A stretch of 64,000 nucleotides of DNA from Anaeromyxobacter dehalogenans 2CP-1 (GTDB lineage: Bacteria > Myxococcota > Myxococcia > Myxococcales > Anaeromyxobacteraceae). Positions within the stretch are counted from its first letter, which is position 1. Every line of letters begins with the position of its first letter. Location of the stretch: assembly GCF_000022145.1 (NCBI RefSeq), contig NC_011891.1, positions 2,740,001-2,804,000 of the forward strand. Direction: 5' to 3'. The notes under the pieces are model-generated. The model saw only the letters and a list, made by a program, of their open reading frames with translations, had not been told where the DNA came from and did not search any database. The position numbers and the translations under genes were made by a program. Below are positions 1 to 8,715 of this stretch, piece by piece.

Positions 1-837
1 CACCGCCGGCCGCCCGTCGTCGGCCGCCGCCGACCGCGCCTCGGCCGGCCCGTCCACCACGTCGGCGACGTCGCGGAGCCGCACCGGCGCGCCGCCCGGG
101 TTCGCGACCACCAGGTCGCGGAGCTCGTCCACCGAGCGCGCCTCGCCGCTCACCTTCACCACCACCTCGGCGCGCGGATCCTCGGCGCGGCCAGCCGGCA
201 CGTCCACGCTTCCGCCGCGGACCGCCTGCGCCACCTCCGAGGCCGCCACGCCGAACGTGCGGAGCCGGGCCGGATCCACCAGGATCCGGATCTCGCGCTC
301 GCGCCCACCCACCACCTCGACCGAGCCGACCCCGCCCTGCCGCTGGAGAGCCGGCTTCAGCACGTCGTCCGCGAGCCGCGTCAGCTCCTCCGGCGGCACC
401 GGGCCGGACAGTGCCAGGGTCAGGATGGGCGCGGCGCCGACGTCGAGCTTCTCCACGATGGGCTGGTCGGCGTCGTCCGGGAGCTTCGACAGCGTCGCCT
501 GGACCCGGTCGCGAACGTCCTGCGCGGCGACGTCCACCTTGGTCTCGAGCGAGAACTGCAGGATGACCTGCGAGACCGACTCGACGTTCACCGAGCGCAT
601 GCTCTCCAGGCCGGCGAGGCCGTTCAGCGCCTCCTCCAGCGGATCGCTCACGTCGCGCTCGATGGACTCCGGGTCCGCGCCCGGGAGGACGGTGGTGACG
701 GTGACGACCGGGATGTCGACGTCCGGGAACTGGTCGACGCCGATCTTCGGGTACGCGTTCAGGCCGAAGACGACCACCGCGAGCACGAGCATCGCGGTGA
801 ACACCGGCCGGGTGATGAAGGTCTTGATCACGTCCAT
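1..837 (-). CDS. RND efflux permease, N-terminal part (runs off the window)
   Basis: N-terminal 279 codons of an AcrB/HAE1-type inner-membrane pump that uses proton flow to expel compounds through a tripartite complex. The protein starts MDVIKTFITRPVFTAML, the usual cytoplasmic start plus first membrane helix (about residues 12-32). The first periplasmic porter segment follows, with the family pattern PGADPESIERDVSDPLEEAL. The rest lies beyond base 1. It starts 12 bases after the stop of the adaptor gene, so the two form an operon. Substrate cannot be told; the family also includes metal pumps, but the HAE1 (hydrophobe/amphiphile) type fits best. Confidence 0.92.
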   Translation of the reverse strand, partial: MDVIKTFITRPVFTAMLVLAVVVFGLNAYPKIGVDQFPDVDIPVVTVTTVLPGADPESIERDVSDPLEEALNGLAGLESMRSVNVESVSQVILQFSLETKVDVAAQDVRDRVQATLSKLPDDADQPIVEKLDVGAAPILTLALSGPVPPEELTRLADDVLKPALQRQGGVGSVEVVGGREREIRILVDPARLRTFGVAASEVAQAVRGGSVDVPAGRAEDPRAEVVVKVSGEARSVDELRDLVVANPGGAPVRLRDVADVVDGPAEARSAAADDGRPAV

Positions 838-849
838 GGCTCGCTCCCG

Positions 850-1953
850 CTACTGCGCGACCGCGACGCGCGCGCCGTCGATCAGCCCCGCCACGCCCTC
901 GACCACCACCGCGTCGCCCGCGGACAGGCCGGCGCGCACGCGCGTCCACTGCGGCGTCACCGGCTCTGCCTGCACCTCGCGGCGCCGCGCCACGCCCTCG
1001 TCCGCCACCCACACGAACCGGCGCGCCCCCTCCCGCACCACGGCCTGCGCCGGCACGAACGGCCCCTGCGCCGCCGACGAGCCGCCCAGGTCCACCTCGG
1101 CGAGGCCGCCCGAGCGGAGCGCGCCGACGCTCGCGCCCGCGGCCGCGCGCACGTCGGCCAGCACCTCGACCGACCGCGTCTGCGGGTCCACCGTGGCGCC
1201 CACGCTCGTCACCTTCGCCTCGAACGGCGCGCCGCCCGGGATGCTCCGGCCGCGAAGCGCCGCGCCCGGCTTCAGGGGGTCCACCAGGCCCTCGGGGACC
1301 GAGAGGCGCACCTCCAGCGCGTCCGACGCCACCACCGTCGCGACCGGCGTCGGTGGCATGGTCACGAGGTAGTCGCCGACGTTCTTCGGGCGGGCCGTGA
1401 CGACGCCGTCGAACGGCGCCCGGACCACCAGGTCGCGGAGGTTCTGCTCCAGCAGCCGCACCTGGGCGTCGGCCTGCTCGAGCGAGGCCTCCGCCTGCTG
1501 CGCGCCCGCGCGGGCCTTGTCGAGGACCGCCGGCGCCGCGGCGTCCGCCCGCGCGAGCTGCTCGGTGCGGGCGAGATCGGAGCGGGCGTTGTCGCGGACC
1601 GCGAGCGCCATCTTGCGCGCGGCGCGGGCCTGGTCGAGCTGGATGGCGATCGTCGCCGGATCGAGCTCGACGATGGGGTCGCCCTTGCGGACGCGATCGC
1701 CCACCTGCGCGCGGACGCGGAGGATGGTCCCGGAGACCTTGGCCGAGACGGTCGCCTGCAGCTTCGCGCGCAGCTCGCCGGTGGCGCGCGCCGTCTCGCC
1801 CTCCAGGCGCTCGCGGGGGCGCTCGGCCCGCACCGCCAGGGCGGGCTGCTCGCCCTTCGCGCTGGGCAGCGCCGCGGCGTCGCCGCGCGAGCAGCCGAGG
1901 TGCGTGGCGGCGGCGAGGGTGGAGATCAGGAGGAAGCGTCGGGACGGGATCAT
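850..1953 (-). CDS. RND efflux periplasmic adaptor (membrane fusion protein)
   Basis: A 367-residue periplasmic adaptor that links the inner-membrane RND pump to an outer-membrane channel. An N-terminal hydrophobic stretch ends in LGC near residue 21, suggesting a lipoprotein, though the lipobox is imperfect (His at -3). Then come a lipoyl/barrel-sandwich half (about 60-95, VSGTILRVRAQVGDRVRKG), an alpha-helical hairpin rich in Ala/Arg/Glu (100-165), the second lipoyl half (VRAPFDGVV) and beta-barrel domains. It is the first gene of an operon with the downstream permease. Palindromic sites just upstream suggest control by the divergent TetR protein. No outer-membrane channel gene is in view. 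Confidence 0.93.
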   Translation of the reverse strand: MIPSRRFLLISTLAAATHLGCSRGDAAALPSAKGEQPALAVRAERPRERLEGETARATGELRAKLQATVSAKVSGTILRVRAQVGDRVRKGDPIVELDPATIAIQLDQARAARKMALAVRDNARSDLARTEQLARADAAAPAVLDKARAGAQQAEASLEQADAQVRLLEQNLRDLVVRAPFDGVVTARPKNVGDYLVTMPPTPVATVVASDALEVRLSVPEGLVDPLKPGAALRGRSIPGGAPFEAKVTSVGATVDPQTRSVEVLADVRAAAGASVGALRSGGLAEVDLGGSSAAQGPFVPAQAVVREGARRFVWVADEGVARRREVQAEPVTPQWTRVRAGLSAGDAVVVEGVAGLIDGARVAVAQ

Positions 1954-1993
1954 CGGGGGCCTCGGGGCGCCGGGCCGAGCGGGTCCGGCTGGC

Positions 1994-2016
1994 TAACGCA
2001 ACTGAAAGTTTCGTTA
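1994..2016. promoter_or_regulatory. Palindromic operator candidate O1
   Basis: Two 10-base arms, TAACGCAACT and AGTTTCGTTA, are separated by GAA and pair with a single mismatch. The site lies 41 bases upstream of the adaptor start. It shares the core AACGCAAC with two further sites in the same divergent region, the pattern expected for a TetR-family operator. Confidence 0.6.
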
Positions 2017-2037
2017 ATCTGCTCGTCTCGTGCTGTA

Positions 2038-2059
2038 AACGCAACCGATAAGTTGCGTT
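2038..2059. promoter_or_regulatory. Palindromic operator candidate O2
   Basis: Perfect 8-base arms AACGCAAC and GTTGCGTT around a 6-base centre. It sits at the edge of an AT-rich stretch (2060-2092) that contains TATAAT-like sequence and is probably where promoters of the divergent genes lie. The core is the same as in O1. Confidence 0.6.
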
Positions 2060-2134
2060 AATTTATAATAATATGATTTTTAAGCGATTTTTATGGCATC
2101 GGCATGCAGTCCCTGGTCGCCTTTGTTGCCGACC

Positions 2135-2152
2135 TAACGCAACTCTGTTACG
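2135..2152. promoter_or_regulatory. Operator-like half site O3 before the TetR gene
   Basis: TAACGCAAC repeats the half-site of O1 and O2, followed three bases later by GTTACG, a degenerate second arm. It lies 12 bases before the chosen TetR start, consistent with autorepression. Confidence 0.4.
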
Positions 2153-2163
2153 GATGGGACGCC

Positions 2164-2796
2164 ATGGACCGCGCCCGCCCTCCCTCCAGCGAGCCGCGCC
2201 GCCGGACCGGCGGCCGGAGTGCACGGGTCGTGAACGACGTGCTCGACGCGGTGCTCGACCTGCTCGCGCGCGCCGGCTACGCCCGGATGACCTTCGACGC
2301 GGTCGCCGAGCGCGCCGGCGTCTCGAAGACCACCGTCTACCGCCGCTGGCCCACGAAGGCCGACCTGGTCCGCGCCGCGCTCCTGCGGCTCGTGGACGTG
2401 TTCCCGAAGGCGCGCGACACCGGCACGTTGCGGGGCGACCTGATCGAGGTCGCGCGCGTGCGGCTCCTCGAGGACACGCGGGGGCGCGAGCGCGCCATCG
2501 GCCTCCTGCGCGCGAACATGGGCGTGCTGGACGACCCGGAGCTCCGGGCCCTGGGACGCCTCGTCACCGAGCGCGCCAACCAGCCCATCGTCGCAGCGGT
2601 GGAGCGGAGCATCGTCCGGGGCGAGCTCCCGAGGGGAACCGACCCCGAGCTGGTCATCGAGCCGATCTACGCCACGCTCCAGTTCCACGTGTTCGTGCGC
2701 AGCGAGCAGCCGAGCCTCGCGTACATCGAGCAGCTCGTGGACCTGGTGCTCGCCGGCGCCCGCGCCGGCGCCGCGGTCCGCCGCGCCGAGCGCTGA
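2164..2796 (+). CDS. TetR/AcrR-family transcriptional regulator
   Basis: A 210-residue TetR-type repressor. The N-terminal helix-turn-helix covers about residues 25-75, with the typical MTFDAVAERAGVSKTTVYRR and WPTKADLV. A helical ligand-binding domain follows. I start it at 2164: an in-frame ATG at 2104 exists, but the 20 codons it adds have poor G/C at third positions and contain an operator-like repeat. It is divergent from the RND adaptor/permease operon, the classic arrangement for a local efflux repressor released by the pump substrate. It ends five bases from the convergent kinase gene. Confidence 0.9.
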   Translation: MDRARPPSSEPRRRTGGRSARVVNDVLDAVLDLLARAGYARMTFDAVAERAGVSKTTVYRRWPTKADLVRAALLRLVDVFPKARDTGTLRGDLIEVARVRLLEDTRGRERAIGLLRANMGVLDDPELRALGRLVTERANQPIVAAVERSIVRGELPRGTDPELVIEPIYATLQFHVFVRSEQPSLAYIEQLVDLVLAGARAGAAVRRAER

Positions 2797-2801
2797 CCCC
2801 G

Positions 2802-4031
2802 TCAGCCGGCGCCGCGAGGCGTCGCGACCCCGCCGTCGGGCCCGGGCGCGCTCCGCGGCAGCTGGACGCGCACGGTGGTCCCGTCGGCCTCGGTCGAGGC
2901 GATCTCGATGGTGCCCCCGTGCGCGCGCACGATCTCGCGGCAGATGAACAGCCCGAGGCCGATGCCGCCCTGCCGCATCCGCTCGTCGGTCCACTGCGAG
3001 AGGCCGTCGAACACGCGCGGAAGGCGCTCGACCGGGATGGGAGTGCCGCCGTTGTGGACCTCCAGGACCACCTCGTCGCCGTCGGCGTACACGCGCGCCA
3101 CCACGGGCTCGCCGCGCGTCCCGTACTTGGCCGCGTTCGACAGCAGGTTCCCGGCGAGCTGGGCCAACCGATCCTCGTCCCACTCGCCCTGCACGTCGGG
3201 GCCCGCGCTGCACTCGAGGACCACGCCCGGGTAGGCGACCCGGGCCTCCTCGGCGGCGGCCTCGACGATCCGGGACAGGTCGGCCCCGGGCCGAGGCCTC
3301 ACGCCGAGGCTGCCACCGCCCCTCATGCACGTGTAGTCGAGGAGGTCGCGAGCCAGCGCCTCGATGCGGCGCGCCGCCCGGTCGATGCGCCGGACCGCGT
3401 CCGCCTCTCGCGCGCCGAGCCCGCCCGCGAACAGCAGCCGGGCGCTGGTCGTGATCACCGCCAGCGGGTTTCGCAGGTCGTGGCCCACGATGCCCACGAG
3501 GAGACGCTGCAGCTCCCCCGCGCGCCTCTCCTCGGTCACCTCGGCGACCACGAAGGCGAGGCCGACCACGCGCCCGTGCGCCACGACCGGGAACCAGTCC
3601 TCCCGCCACCACCGGGTCTTGCCCGGCGCGGCCGGCGTCTCGCCGCAGAACTCGTAGCCGAGCACCGGCTTCCCGGTGTCCAGCACGCGGCGCCAGATCG
3701 CCTCCAGGTCGTCGATCGGGAGCGCCGGAAACAGCTCGCGCGGTGTCCTGCCGAGGTGTGCCTCGGCAGGGATCCCGTTGAGCGCAGCGAGCTTCGGGTT
3801 CACGCGCACGAACCGGAAGCCCGGGTCGAGCATCCCGATGCCGACGGGGGCCTCCTCGAACACCGCGCGAAGGAGGAAGTGCGACTCGAGCACGACCTCG
3901 GCCGCGCCTCGACCGTCGCCGAGCGCTGGAGAGGGCACCGATTCCGGAGCGTACAAGGCGAGCCTCCCGTGTTCGCGCCATCCTGCGACGAGCCCTCGCG
4001 CGAGCCCAGCCTCGTCGGCGGGGACGGCCAC
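2802..4031 (-). CDS. PAS-domain sensor histidine kinase
   Basis: A 409-residue kinase without membrane segments, so cytoplasmic. A PAS domain spans about 52-168. The dimerisation H-box GHDLRNPLA follows, with the phospho-accepting histidine near residue 184. The ATP-binding domain has NLLSNAAKYG near 300 and GGIGLGLFICREIV near 360. It has no receiver of its own. It lies 50 bases downstream of the hybrid kinase gene on the same strand, so the two may be co-transcribed and share a signal. The partner response regulator and ligand are unknown. Confidence 0.88.
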   Translation of the reverse strand: MAVPADEAGLARGLVAGWREHGRLALYAPESVPSPALGDGRGAAEVVLESHFLLRAVFEEAPVGIGMLDPGFRFVRVNPKLAALNGIPAEAHLGRTPRELFPALPIDDLEAIWRRVLDTGKPVLGYEFCGETPAAPGKTRWWREDWFPVVAHGRVVGLAFVVAEVTEERRAGELQRLLVGIVGHDLRNPLAVITTSARLLFAGGLGAREADAVRRIDRAARRIEALARDLLDYTCMRGGGSLGVRPRPGADLSRIVEAAAEEARVAYPGVVLECSAGPDVQGEWDEDRLAQLAGNLLSNAAKYGTRGEPVVARVYADGDEVVLEVHNGGTPIPVERLPRVFDGLSQWTDERMRQGGIGLGLFICREIVRAHGGTIEIASTEADGTTVRVQLPRSAPGPDGGVATPRGAG

Positions 4032-4081
4032 GCGGACGAGCCCCGGTCCGAGCCGCCGTCACCCGGTGCCGACCGGCGCCT

Positions 4082-6367
4082 TCACGCCAGGAGCGCCTCC
4101 AGGAAGGTCAGATCCGCGGGCTTGGCGACGTGCGCGTCGAACCCGGCGTCCGTCGCCCGCTTCACGTCCTCGGGCTGCGCGTACCCGGAGACCGCCACGA
4201 GCTGCACGCGCTCGCCTGCCATGGCCCGGATCGCCGCCGCGACGTCGTAGCCGCTCATGCCCGGCAGGCCCAGGTCGCACAGCACCACGTCGGGCCGGCC
4301 GGTGCGCACCTTGTCGAGCGCGCCCGGCCCGTCGAACGCGATCTCGGCGGTGTGGCCGAGCATGGTGACGATCTCGGCGAGCGTCTCGGCGGCGTCCACG
4401 TTGTCGTCCACCACCAGCACCCTGCGGCCGCTCCGCGCCGTCCCCGCGCTTCGCCCGTCCACGGGCGCCGACGGCTGGCCCTGGCCGAGCGGGAGCCGCA
4501 CGAGGAACTCGGCGCCCCTGCCCTTGCCCTCGCTCGTCACCGAGGCAGCGCCGCCGTGCAGCTCGGCGATCCCCCGCACGAGCGCCAGCCCGAGGCCGAG
4601 CCCTCCCTCGCTCCGCGCCAGCGTCCGCTCCCCCTGGACGAACGGCTGGAAGATCGACGCCAGGATGGCCGGGTCGATCCCGGCCCCGGTGTCCCTCACG
4701 CGGATCGCGGCCTCGCCCTCCTCGACCGTGAGCGACACGATCACCTCGTCCCCGCGCCGGGTGAACTTCGCCGCGTTCGTGAGCAGGTTCCCGACCACCT
4801 GCGTGATCCGCGTCGCGTCGACGTGCGCCCGGACCGGCGCCTCGGGGACCGACGCGCGGAACGAGACGCCGCGATCGTCCAGCGGGAGCCGGAAGTCCTC
4901 CGCGGCGCGAAGGACCACCTCGCGCAGATCCACTGTCGAGCGCCGCAGCTCGATCTTGCCGCGCGAGATGCGCGTCACGTCGAGCAGGTCGTCCACCAGG
5001 TGCGTCAGGTGCCCCGTCTGCCGCTCGATGACCTGCTGCGCGCGGCTCGCCGCGTCGCTCCCGGGCGCCGCGTGCCGCAGGATGAAGCTCGAGTTGCGGA
5101 TGGGCGCGAGCGGGTTGCGCAGCTCGTGGCTGAGCATCCCCAGGAACTCGTCCTTCCGCCGGTCGGCCTCGACGAGCTTCGCGTTCGCGTCGCGCAGCTC
5201 CGCCTCGGCGCGCTTGCGCCGCTCGATGTCCATGCCCGCGCCGATGAAGCGCACCACGCGGCCGCCCTCCACCACGGGCGCGAGGCGCGACAGGAACCAG
5301 CGGTACGTCCCGTCCGCGGCGCGGTACCGGAGCTCCACGTCCTGGGGCTCGAGACGCTTCAGCGCCTGGTACCGGCACTCGCGCGCCGCCTGCACGTCGT
5401 CCGGATGCAGGACGCGCTCCCACCCGGTGCGGGCCGTCGCGGCCACGTCCAGGCCCGAGAAGGTGGTCCACGCACGGTTGACCAGCTCGACCGCGCCGTC
5501 GGGCGCGAGGACGCACACGATCTGCGGCATCGCCTCCGCGAGCAGCCGGAAGCGCTCCTCGGTGGTGCGCAGCGCCGCCTGCTGCCGCCGCTGCTCGGTG
5601 ACGTCGCGCCAGGCCACGATGCCGCCCACGACGTCGCCGGCGGCGTCCCGGACCGGCTCGGCGTTGCAGGTGACGGACATGCGCGTGCCGTCGGGCCGCC
5701 TCACGACCAGCTCCGCGTCTCGCACCGACTCGCCGCGCCGGGTCGCGCGCCAGAGCGGGAGATCCTCGACCGCGGCCGGCGTCTTCCCGTCCGGGAGGTA
5801 GTGCTCGACGCGGGCGAGCCACTGCTCCATCGAGAGGCCGACGCTCCGGTTCCAGCTCCCGAGCAGCCGCTCCTCCGCGTACCGGCTGTTCGCGATCGTG
5901 ACCACGTCCGGTCCGGTGGCGATGGTGATGCCCTCCGGCACGCAGGCCAGGAGCCGGTCCACGACCTCCGTGCAGGAGGCGCAGCCCGGGGGCTGCTCGC
6001 CCGGCCCCGACCTCACCTCGCGCGCGGTGATGAGCAGCCCCGTCCCGCCCTCCATCGCGACCGGCGCGATGCTCCCCTCCCACCACGTCTCGCGCCCGTT
6101 CACGGTCTGTGCGTGACGCGGGACCTCGACGCGGTGGCCGGCACGGGCGCGGGCGTGCATCGCGAGCGCCATGTCCCGGGTGCCGGGGAACAGGCTCACG
6201 ATGTGCTCGCCCAGGACCTGCTCGTGCGTGAACCCGGTCGAGCGGAGCCAGGGCGCGTTGACCCGGACGATCGTGCCGTCCGGCGCCACCAGGCAGAGCC
6301 CGACCGCTGCCTCGTCGAACAGGAGATCGGTCAGCGATGCGGAACCGACCGTGCGCTGCGTGCTCAT
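4082..6367 (-). CDS. Multi-PAS hybrid histidine kinase with C-terminal receiver
   Basis: A 761-residue soluble hybrid kinase. Three PAS-like modules cover about 12-118, 135-262 and 268-385. The HisKA H-box FLGMLSHELRNPLAPIR follows, with His near 414, then an ATPase domain (N-box near 527, GGLGLGLALVRGI near 588) and a receiver at 649-761 with phospho-acceptor Asp near 698 (VVLCDLGLPG). A CASC cysteine pair near residue 129 lies between the first two PAS modules. The receiver may act as a phosphate sink or pass phosphate to another protein. It is upstream of the PAS kinase in the same direction. No DNA-binding domain is present. Confidence 0.9.
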   Translation of the reverse strand: MSTQRTVGSASLTDLLFDEAAVGLCLVAPDGTIVRVNAPWLRSTGFTHEQVLGEHIVSLFPGTRDMALAMHARARAGHRVEVPRHAQTVNGRETWWEGSIAPVAMEGGTGLLITAREVRSGPGEQPPGCASCTEVVDRLLACVPEGITIATGPDVVTIANSRYAEERLLGSWNRSVGLSMEQWLARVEHYLPDGKTPAAVEDLPLWRATRRGESVRDAELVVRRPDGTRMSVTCNAEPVRDAAGDVVGGIVAWRDVTEQRRQQAALRTTEERFRLLAEAMPQIVCVLAPDGAVELVNRAWTTFSGLDVAATARTGWERVLHPDDVQAARECRYQALKRLEPQDVELRYRAADGTYRWFLSRLAPVVEGGRVVRFIGAGMDIERRKRAEAELRDANAKLVEADRRKDEFLGMLSHELRNPLAPIRNSSFILRHAAPGSDAASRAQQVIERQTGHLTHLVDDLLDVTRISRGKIELRRSTVDLREVVLRAAEDFRLPLDDRGVSFRASVPEAPVRAHVDATRITQVVGNLLTNAAKFTRRGDEVIVSLTVEEGEAAIRVRDTGAGIDPAILASIFQPFVQGERTLARSEGGLGLGLALVRGIAELHGGAASVTSEGKGRGAEFLVRLPLGQGQPSAPVDGRSAGTARSGRRVLVVDDNVDAAETLAEIVTMLGHTAEIAFDGPGALDKVRTGRPDVVLCDLGLPGMSGYDVAAAIRAMAGERVQLVAVSGYAQPEDVKRATDAGFDAHVAKPADLTFLEALLA

Positions 6368-6555
6368 CGAGTACCCCCGGTACCGGCGCGAGCTGAACTC
6401 TAGCGAACCGGGGGACGGGACGGGTGTATTCCGGGGTGCGTCCCCGCGTGCTTCCGGCGCCGGCGCGCCGCCAGGGCGACGATCGGCCCCCCGGTCTCAC
6501 CGCTTGGAGTGGGGACGCCTCCCCGCGAGAGGGGATCCCGCGCGCTGGCGCAGGC

Positions 6556-7305
6556 TCACCCCGTCATCACCTCGCAGCCGTCGCGCGTCACGACCACCGT
6601 GTGCTCGAACTGCGCCGAGAGGCTTCCGTCCGCGGTGACCACGGTCCACCCGTCGGCCAGCAGCCTCACCTCCGGCCGGCCCAGGTTCACCATCGGCTCG
6701 ATGGTGATGGCCATCCCCGCCGTCAGCCTCACGCCCTGCCCCCTCGGACCGACGTGCATCACGGTCGGCGGGCCGTGCATCGCCTTCCCGATGCCGTGCC
6801 CGCCGTAGTCGCGCACCACGCTGCAGCCTTCCGCGCGCGCGACCTCCTCGATGGCTGCCCCGACGTCCCCGAGCCGGACGCCGTGCCGCACCACCGCGAT
6901 GCCGGCATCCCGGCAGCGGCGGGCGACGTCCACCACGTGCCGCGCGTCGGCGGAGACGTCTCCGATGCAGAACGTGGCCGAGGTGTCGCCGTGGAAGCCA
7001 TCCAGGCGCGTGGTGACGTCCACGTTGACGATGTCGCCGGGACGCAGCCGCTCCGCGGCGCGCGGGATGCCGTGGCACACGACCTCGTTCCGGCTCGTGC
7101 AGACCGCCGCGGGGAAGCCGTGGAAGCCGAGCTGGCTCGGCGTGCCGCCGCGGCGCGCCGTGTCCTCGCGCACCCAGCGATCGATGTCCGCGGTGCTGAT
7201 CCCCGCGGCGAGCCGCTCGCCGACGTGCGCGAGCGTCGCCGCCGCGGCCTTCCCCGCCTGCCTCATCCGTTCGACCGCCGGCCCACCCAGGAGCGGAATG
7301 CCCAT
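6556..7305 (-). CDS. map: Methionine aminopeptidase, type I
   Basis: Removes the N-terminal methionine from new proteins; cytoplasmic, two divalent metal ions. The 249-residue length is normal for bacterial type I enzymes. Metal ligands are visible in order: Asp in NVDVTTRLDG and GDTSATF, His in GGHGIGKAMHGPP, Glu in ITIEPM and Glu in QFEHTVVV. The start at 7305 gives MGIPLLGGPAVERMR; the open frame extends upstream, but that part has no family similarity. Genomes often hold more than one map copy, and this one is not beside secY or infA, so it may be an accessory copy. Confidence 0.93.
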   Translation of the reverse strand: MGIPLLGGPAVERMRQAGKAAAATLAHVGERLAAGISTADIDRWVREDTARRGGTPSQLGFHGFPAAVCTSRNEVVCHGIPRAAERLRPGDIVNVDVTTRLDGFHGDTSATFCIGDVSADARHVVDVARRCRDAGIAVVRHGVRLGDVGAAIEEVARAEGCSVVRDYGGHGIGKAMHGPPTVMHVGPRGQGVRLTAGMAITIEPMVNLGRPEVRLLADGWTVVTADGSLSAQFEHTVVVTRDGCEVMTG

Positions 7306-7438
7306 GCCTGCAGCCTGCCAGCGCGGCGCAGCGGCGATCCAATACCGTCTCGGTATCCGGGAGGCCGCTCGCGGGCCTCCGAGGCCAGGCCGCCGCTGGG
7401 ACCTGACACACGGAGCGTCGTTCAGGTAGGTTCGGCCC

Positions 7439-7711
7439 GTGAGCCTCACGTACATCCAGTCCTTCGTCGCGGTCGCGGAGGAGGGCCACGTCGGCCGCGC
7501 CGCCCGGAAGCTTCACCTCACGCAGCCGCCCCTGTCGCGACACATCCTCGCGCTCGAGGACGAGCTCGGGACGCGCCTGTTCGAGCGGACGCCGCGCGGC
7601 ATGCGGCTCCTCCCCGCCGGCGAGGTGTTCCTCTCCCACGCACGGCGGATCCTGGCGGAGGTGGACGTCGCGATCGAGCGGACGAAGGGCGCGGGCGGCA
7701 GCGACGACTGA
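7439..7711 (+). CDS. LysR-type DNA-binding domain only (truncated or stand-alone)
   Basis: A 90-residue protein from a GTG start that is a textbook LysR N-terminus: YIQSFVAVAEEGHVGRAAR, the recognition helix LTQPPLSRHILALEDELG and the linker RTPRGMRLLPAGEVF. It stops at GAGGSDD where the roughly 200-residue effector domain should begin. Sequence after the stop (7712-7800) has no LysR-like continuation in any frame, so the domain seems lost rather than frameshifted. It is divergent from map with 133 bases between. It could act as a constitutive DNA-binding protein or be a relic. Confidence 0.8.
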   Translation: MSLTYIQSFVAVAEEGHVGRAARKLHLTQPPLSRHILALEDELGTRLFERTPRGMRLLPAGEVFLSHARRILAEVDVAIERTKGAGGSDD

Positions 7712-7765
7712 CGGTGGAGCGCAGCTCGCGAGACCGTGGAGGAGGCGCGGGGGGCCGCGCACTGC

Positions 7766-7787
7766 CGCCCCAAGGAATCGAGGGGCG
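7766..7787 (-). terminator. Hairpin downstream of tRNA-Arg
   Basis: Six-base perfect arms CGCCCC and GGGGCG around a 10-base loop, about 19 bases beyond the 3' end of the tRNA gene. There is no clear U-tract, as is common in such GC-rich genomes. Confidence 0.4.
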
Positions 7788-7805
7788 AGTCGCGAAGTAA
7801 AGATG

Positions 7806-7879
<74 letters not shown>

Positions 7880-7985
7880 GGCCTTGCGAAGGCCTGGGCT
7901 TACCACAACCCCGGCGGCAGCGGGAGCACGACGCCGGGCCGCCGGGGGAGCCCCGGGGGCAGGACGGCGGCTCGTCGCTGGGTCG

Positions 7986-8264
7986 CTACCCCTCCCCGCC
8001 GACCACCACGGTCCACGGCCGGACGCGCCAGGACGTGACCAGGCCGTTCCGCACGTACGGATCCGCGCGCGCGAACGCCTCGACCTCCTCCGCGCTCGCA
8101 GCCTTGAACACGAGGAGCGCGCCGTCGGGCGGGTCGAAGGCCCCGGCCAGGATCAGCCGTCCCTCCTGGCGCGCCTGCTGGGCGAGCGCGAGGTGCTCGG
8201 ACCGGAACGCCGCCCGGCGCTGGACGTAGTCGGGGACCGTCTCGTAGAGGAGCGCGAAGTACAT
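7986..8264 (-). CDS. YciI-like small protein
   Basis: A 92-residue protein resembling the YciI/YCII family, dimeric alpha-beta ferredoxin-like proteins of mostly unknown function. It starts MYFALLYETVPDYVQRR and has the family features of a His in RSEHLALAQ, GRLILAGAFDPPDGALLVF, and a C-terminal DPYVRNGLVTSWRVRPW. The start at 8264 is preferred; a longer in-frame start adds about 20 residues without family character. It stands alone between tRNA-Arg and a small lipoprotein. Confidence 0.8.
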   Translation of the reverse strand: MYFALLYETVPDYVQRRAAFRSEHLALAQQARQEGRLILAGAFDPPDGALLVFKAASAEEVEAFARADPYVRNGLVTSWRVRPWTVVVGGEG

Positions 8265-8320
8265 GGTGGCCTCCGTATACCCGGCCGCAGTTCCCCCGGC
8301 ACGCCTCGGGACGCCGGCGT

Positions 8321-8341
8321 GCACCGGCAGCGCACCGGCAG
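8321..8341 (+). repeat. Short direct repeat, 10 bases twice
   Basis: GCACCGGCAG occurs at 8321-8330 and again at 8332-8341 in the gap before the small lipoprotein gene. It could be a binding site or chance in GC-rich DNA. Confidence 0.4.
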
Positions 8342-8431
8342 GGCGTGGATGTCGGATGGCGCCTTCCTTTCGTGCGCGGAGAGGGGTCGCTAGACTGCCG
8401 CCCTCCCACGCACCTTGAGTGGAGTCCTCCC

Positions 8432-8626
8432 GTGAAGAACCTCCTCGCCCTGCTCACCGTGGTCGCGCTCGGCACCGGCTGCGCCGTGCACCTCCCGGTG
8501 CAGCGCCGCTCCGTCCAGGCGGTGCAGCCCGCGGCTTCCGCCAGGAAGTGCCCGCCGGGCCACCAGTGGAGCGACGGCACCTGCCACGACACGGGCAAGG
8601 GCCGCGAGCGCGCCAGGCAGCGGTGA
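8432..8626 (+). CDS. Small predicted lipoprotein of unknown function
   Basis: A 64-residue protein from a GTG start. A short signal peptide (KNLLALLTVVALGTGC) ends with a good lipobox whose cysteine is near residue 17. The mature part of about 47 residues is basic and has two further cysteines in KCPPGHQWSDGTCHDTGKG. I do not recognise the family; cysteine-containing motifs of the type CPPGxxWxxGxC occur in several short myxobacterial lipoproteins, but that is a weak comparison. The TAGACT at 8391-8396 could be a -10 element. Confidence 0.65.
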   Translation: MKNLLALLTVVALGTGCAVHLPVQRRSVQAVQPAASARKCPPGHQWSDGTCHDTGKGRERARQR

Positions 8627-8681
8627 GGCGCCCGGCCGGCGACGGTGGCGGCCGCGCGCGGACGATGACCGCTGGCGCAGG

Positions 8682-8715
8682 GCCGCCGCGGTCCGCGCGC
8701 ACCGCCGCCGCGGTC
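8682..8715 (+). repeat. GC-rich direct repeat in the 264-base gap
   Basis: The 12-mer GCCGCCGCGGTC occurs at 8682-8693 and 8704-8715 (22-base period), each followed by a similar CGCGCACC segment. The gap 8627-8890 otherwise shows no gene, tRNA or convincing promoter. Confidence 0.4.

Noticed and set aside
2060-2100. AT-rich stretch as a sign of inserted foreign DNA
   Set aside because: It is only about 40 bases long between divergent genes and fits a promoter region.
2104-2163. Upstream ATG as the TetR start
   Set aside because: The 20 extra codons lack G/C-rich third positions and include an operator-like repeat.
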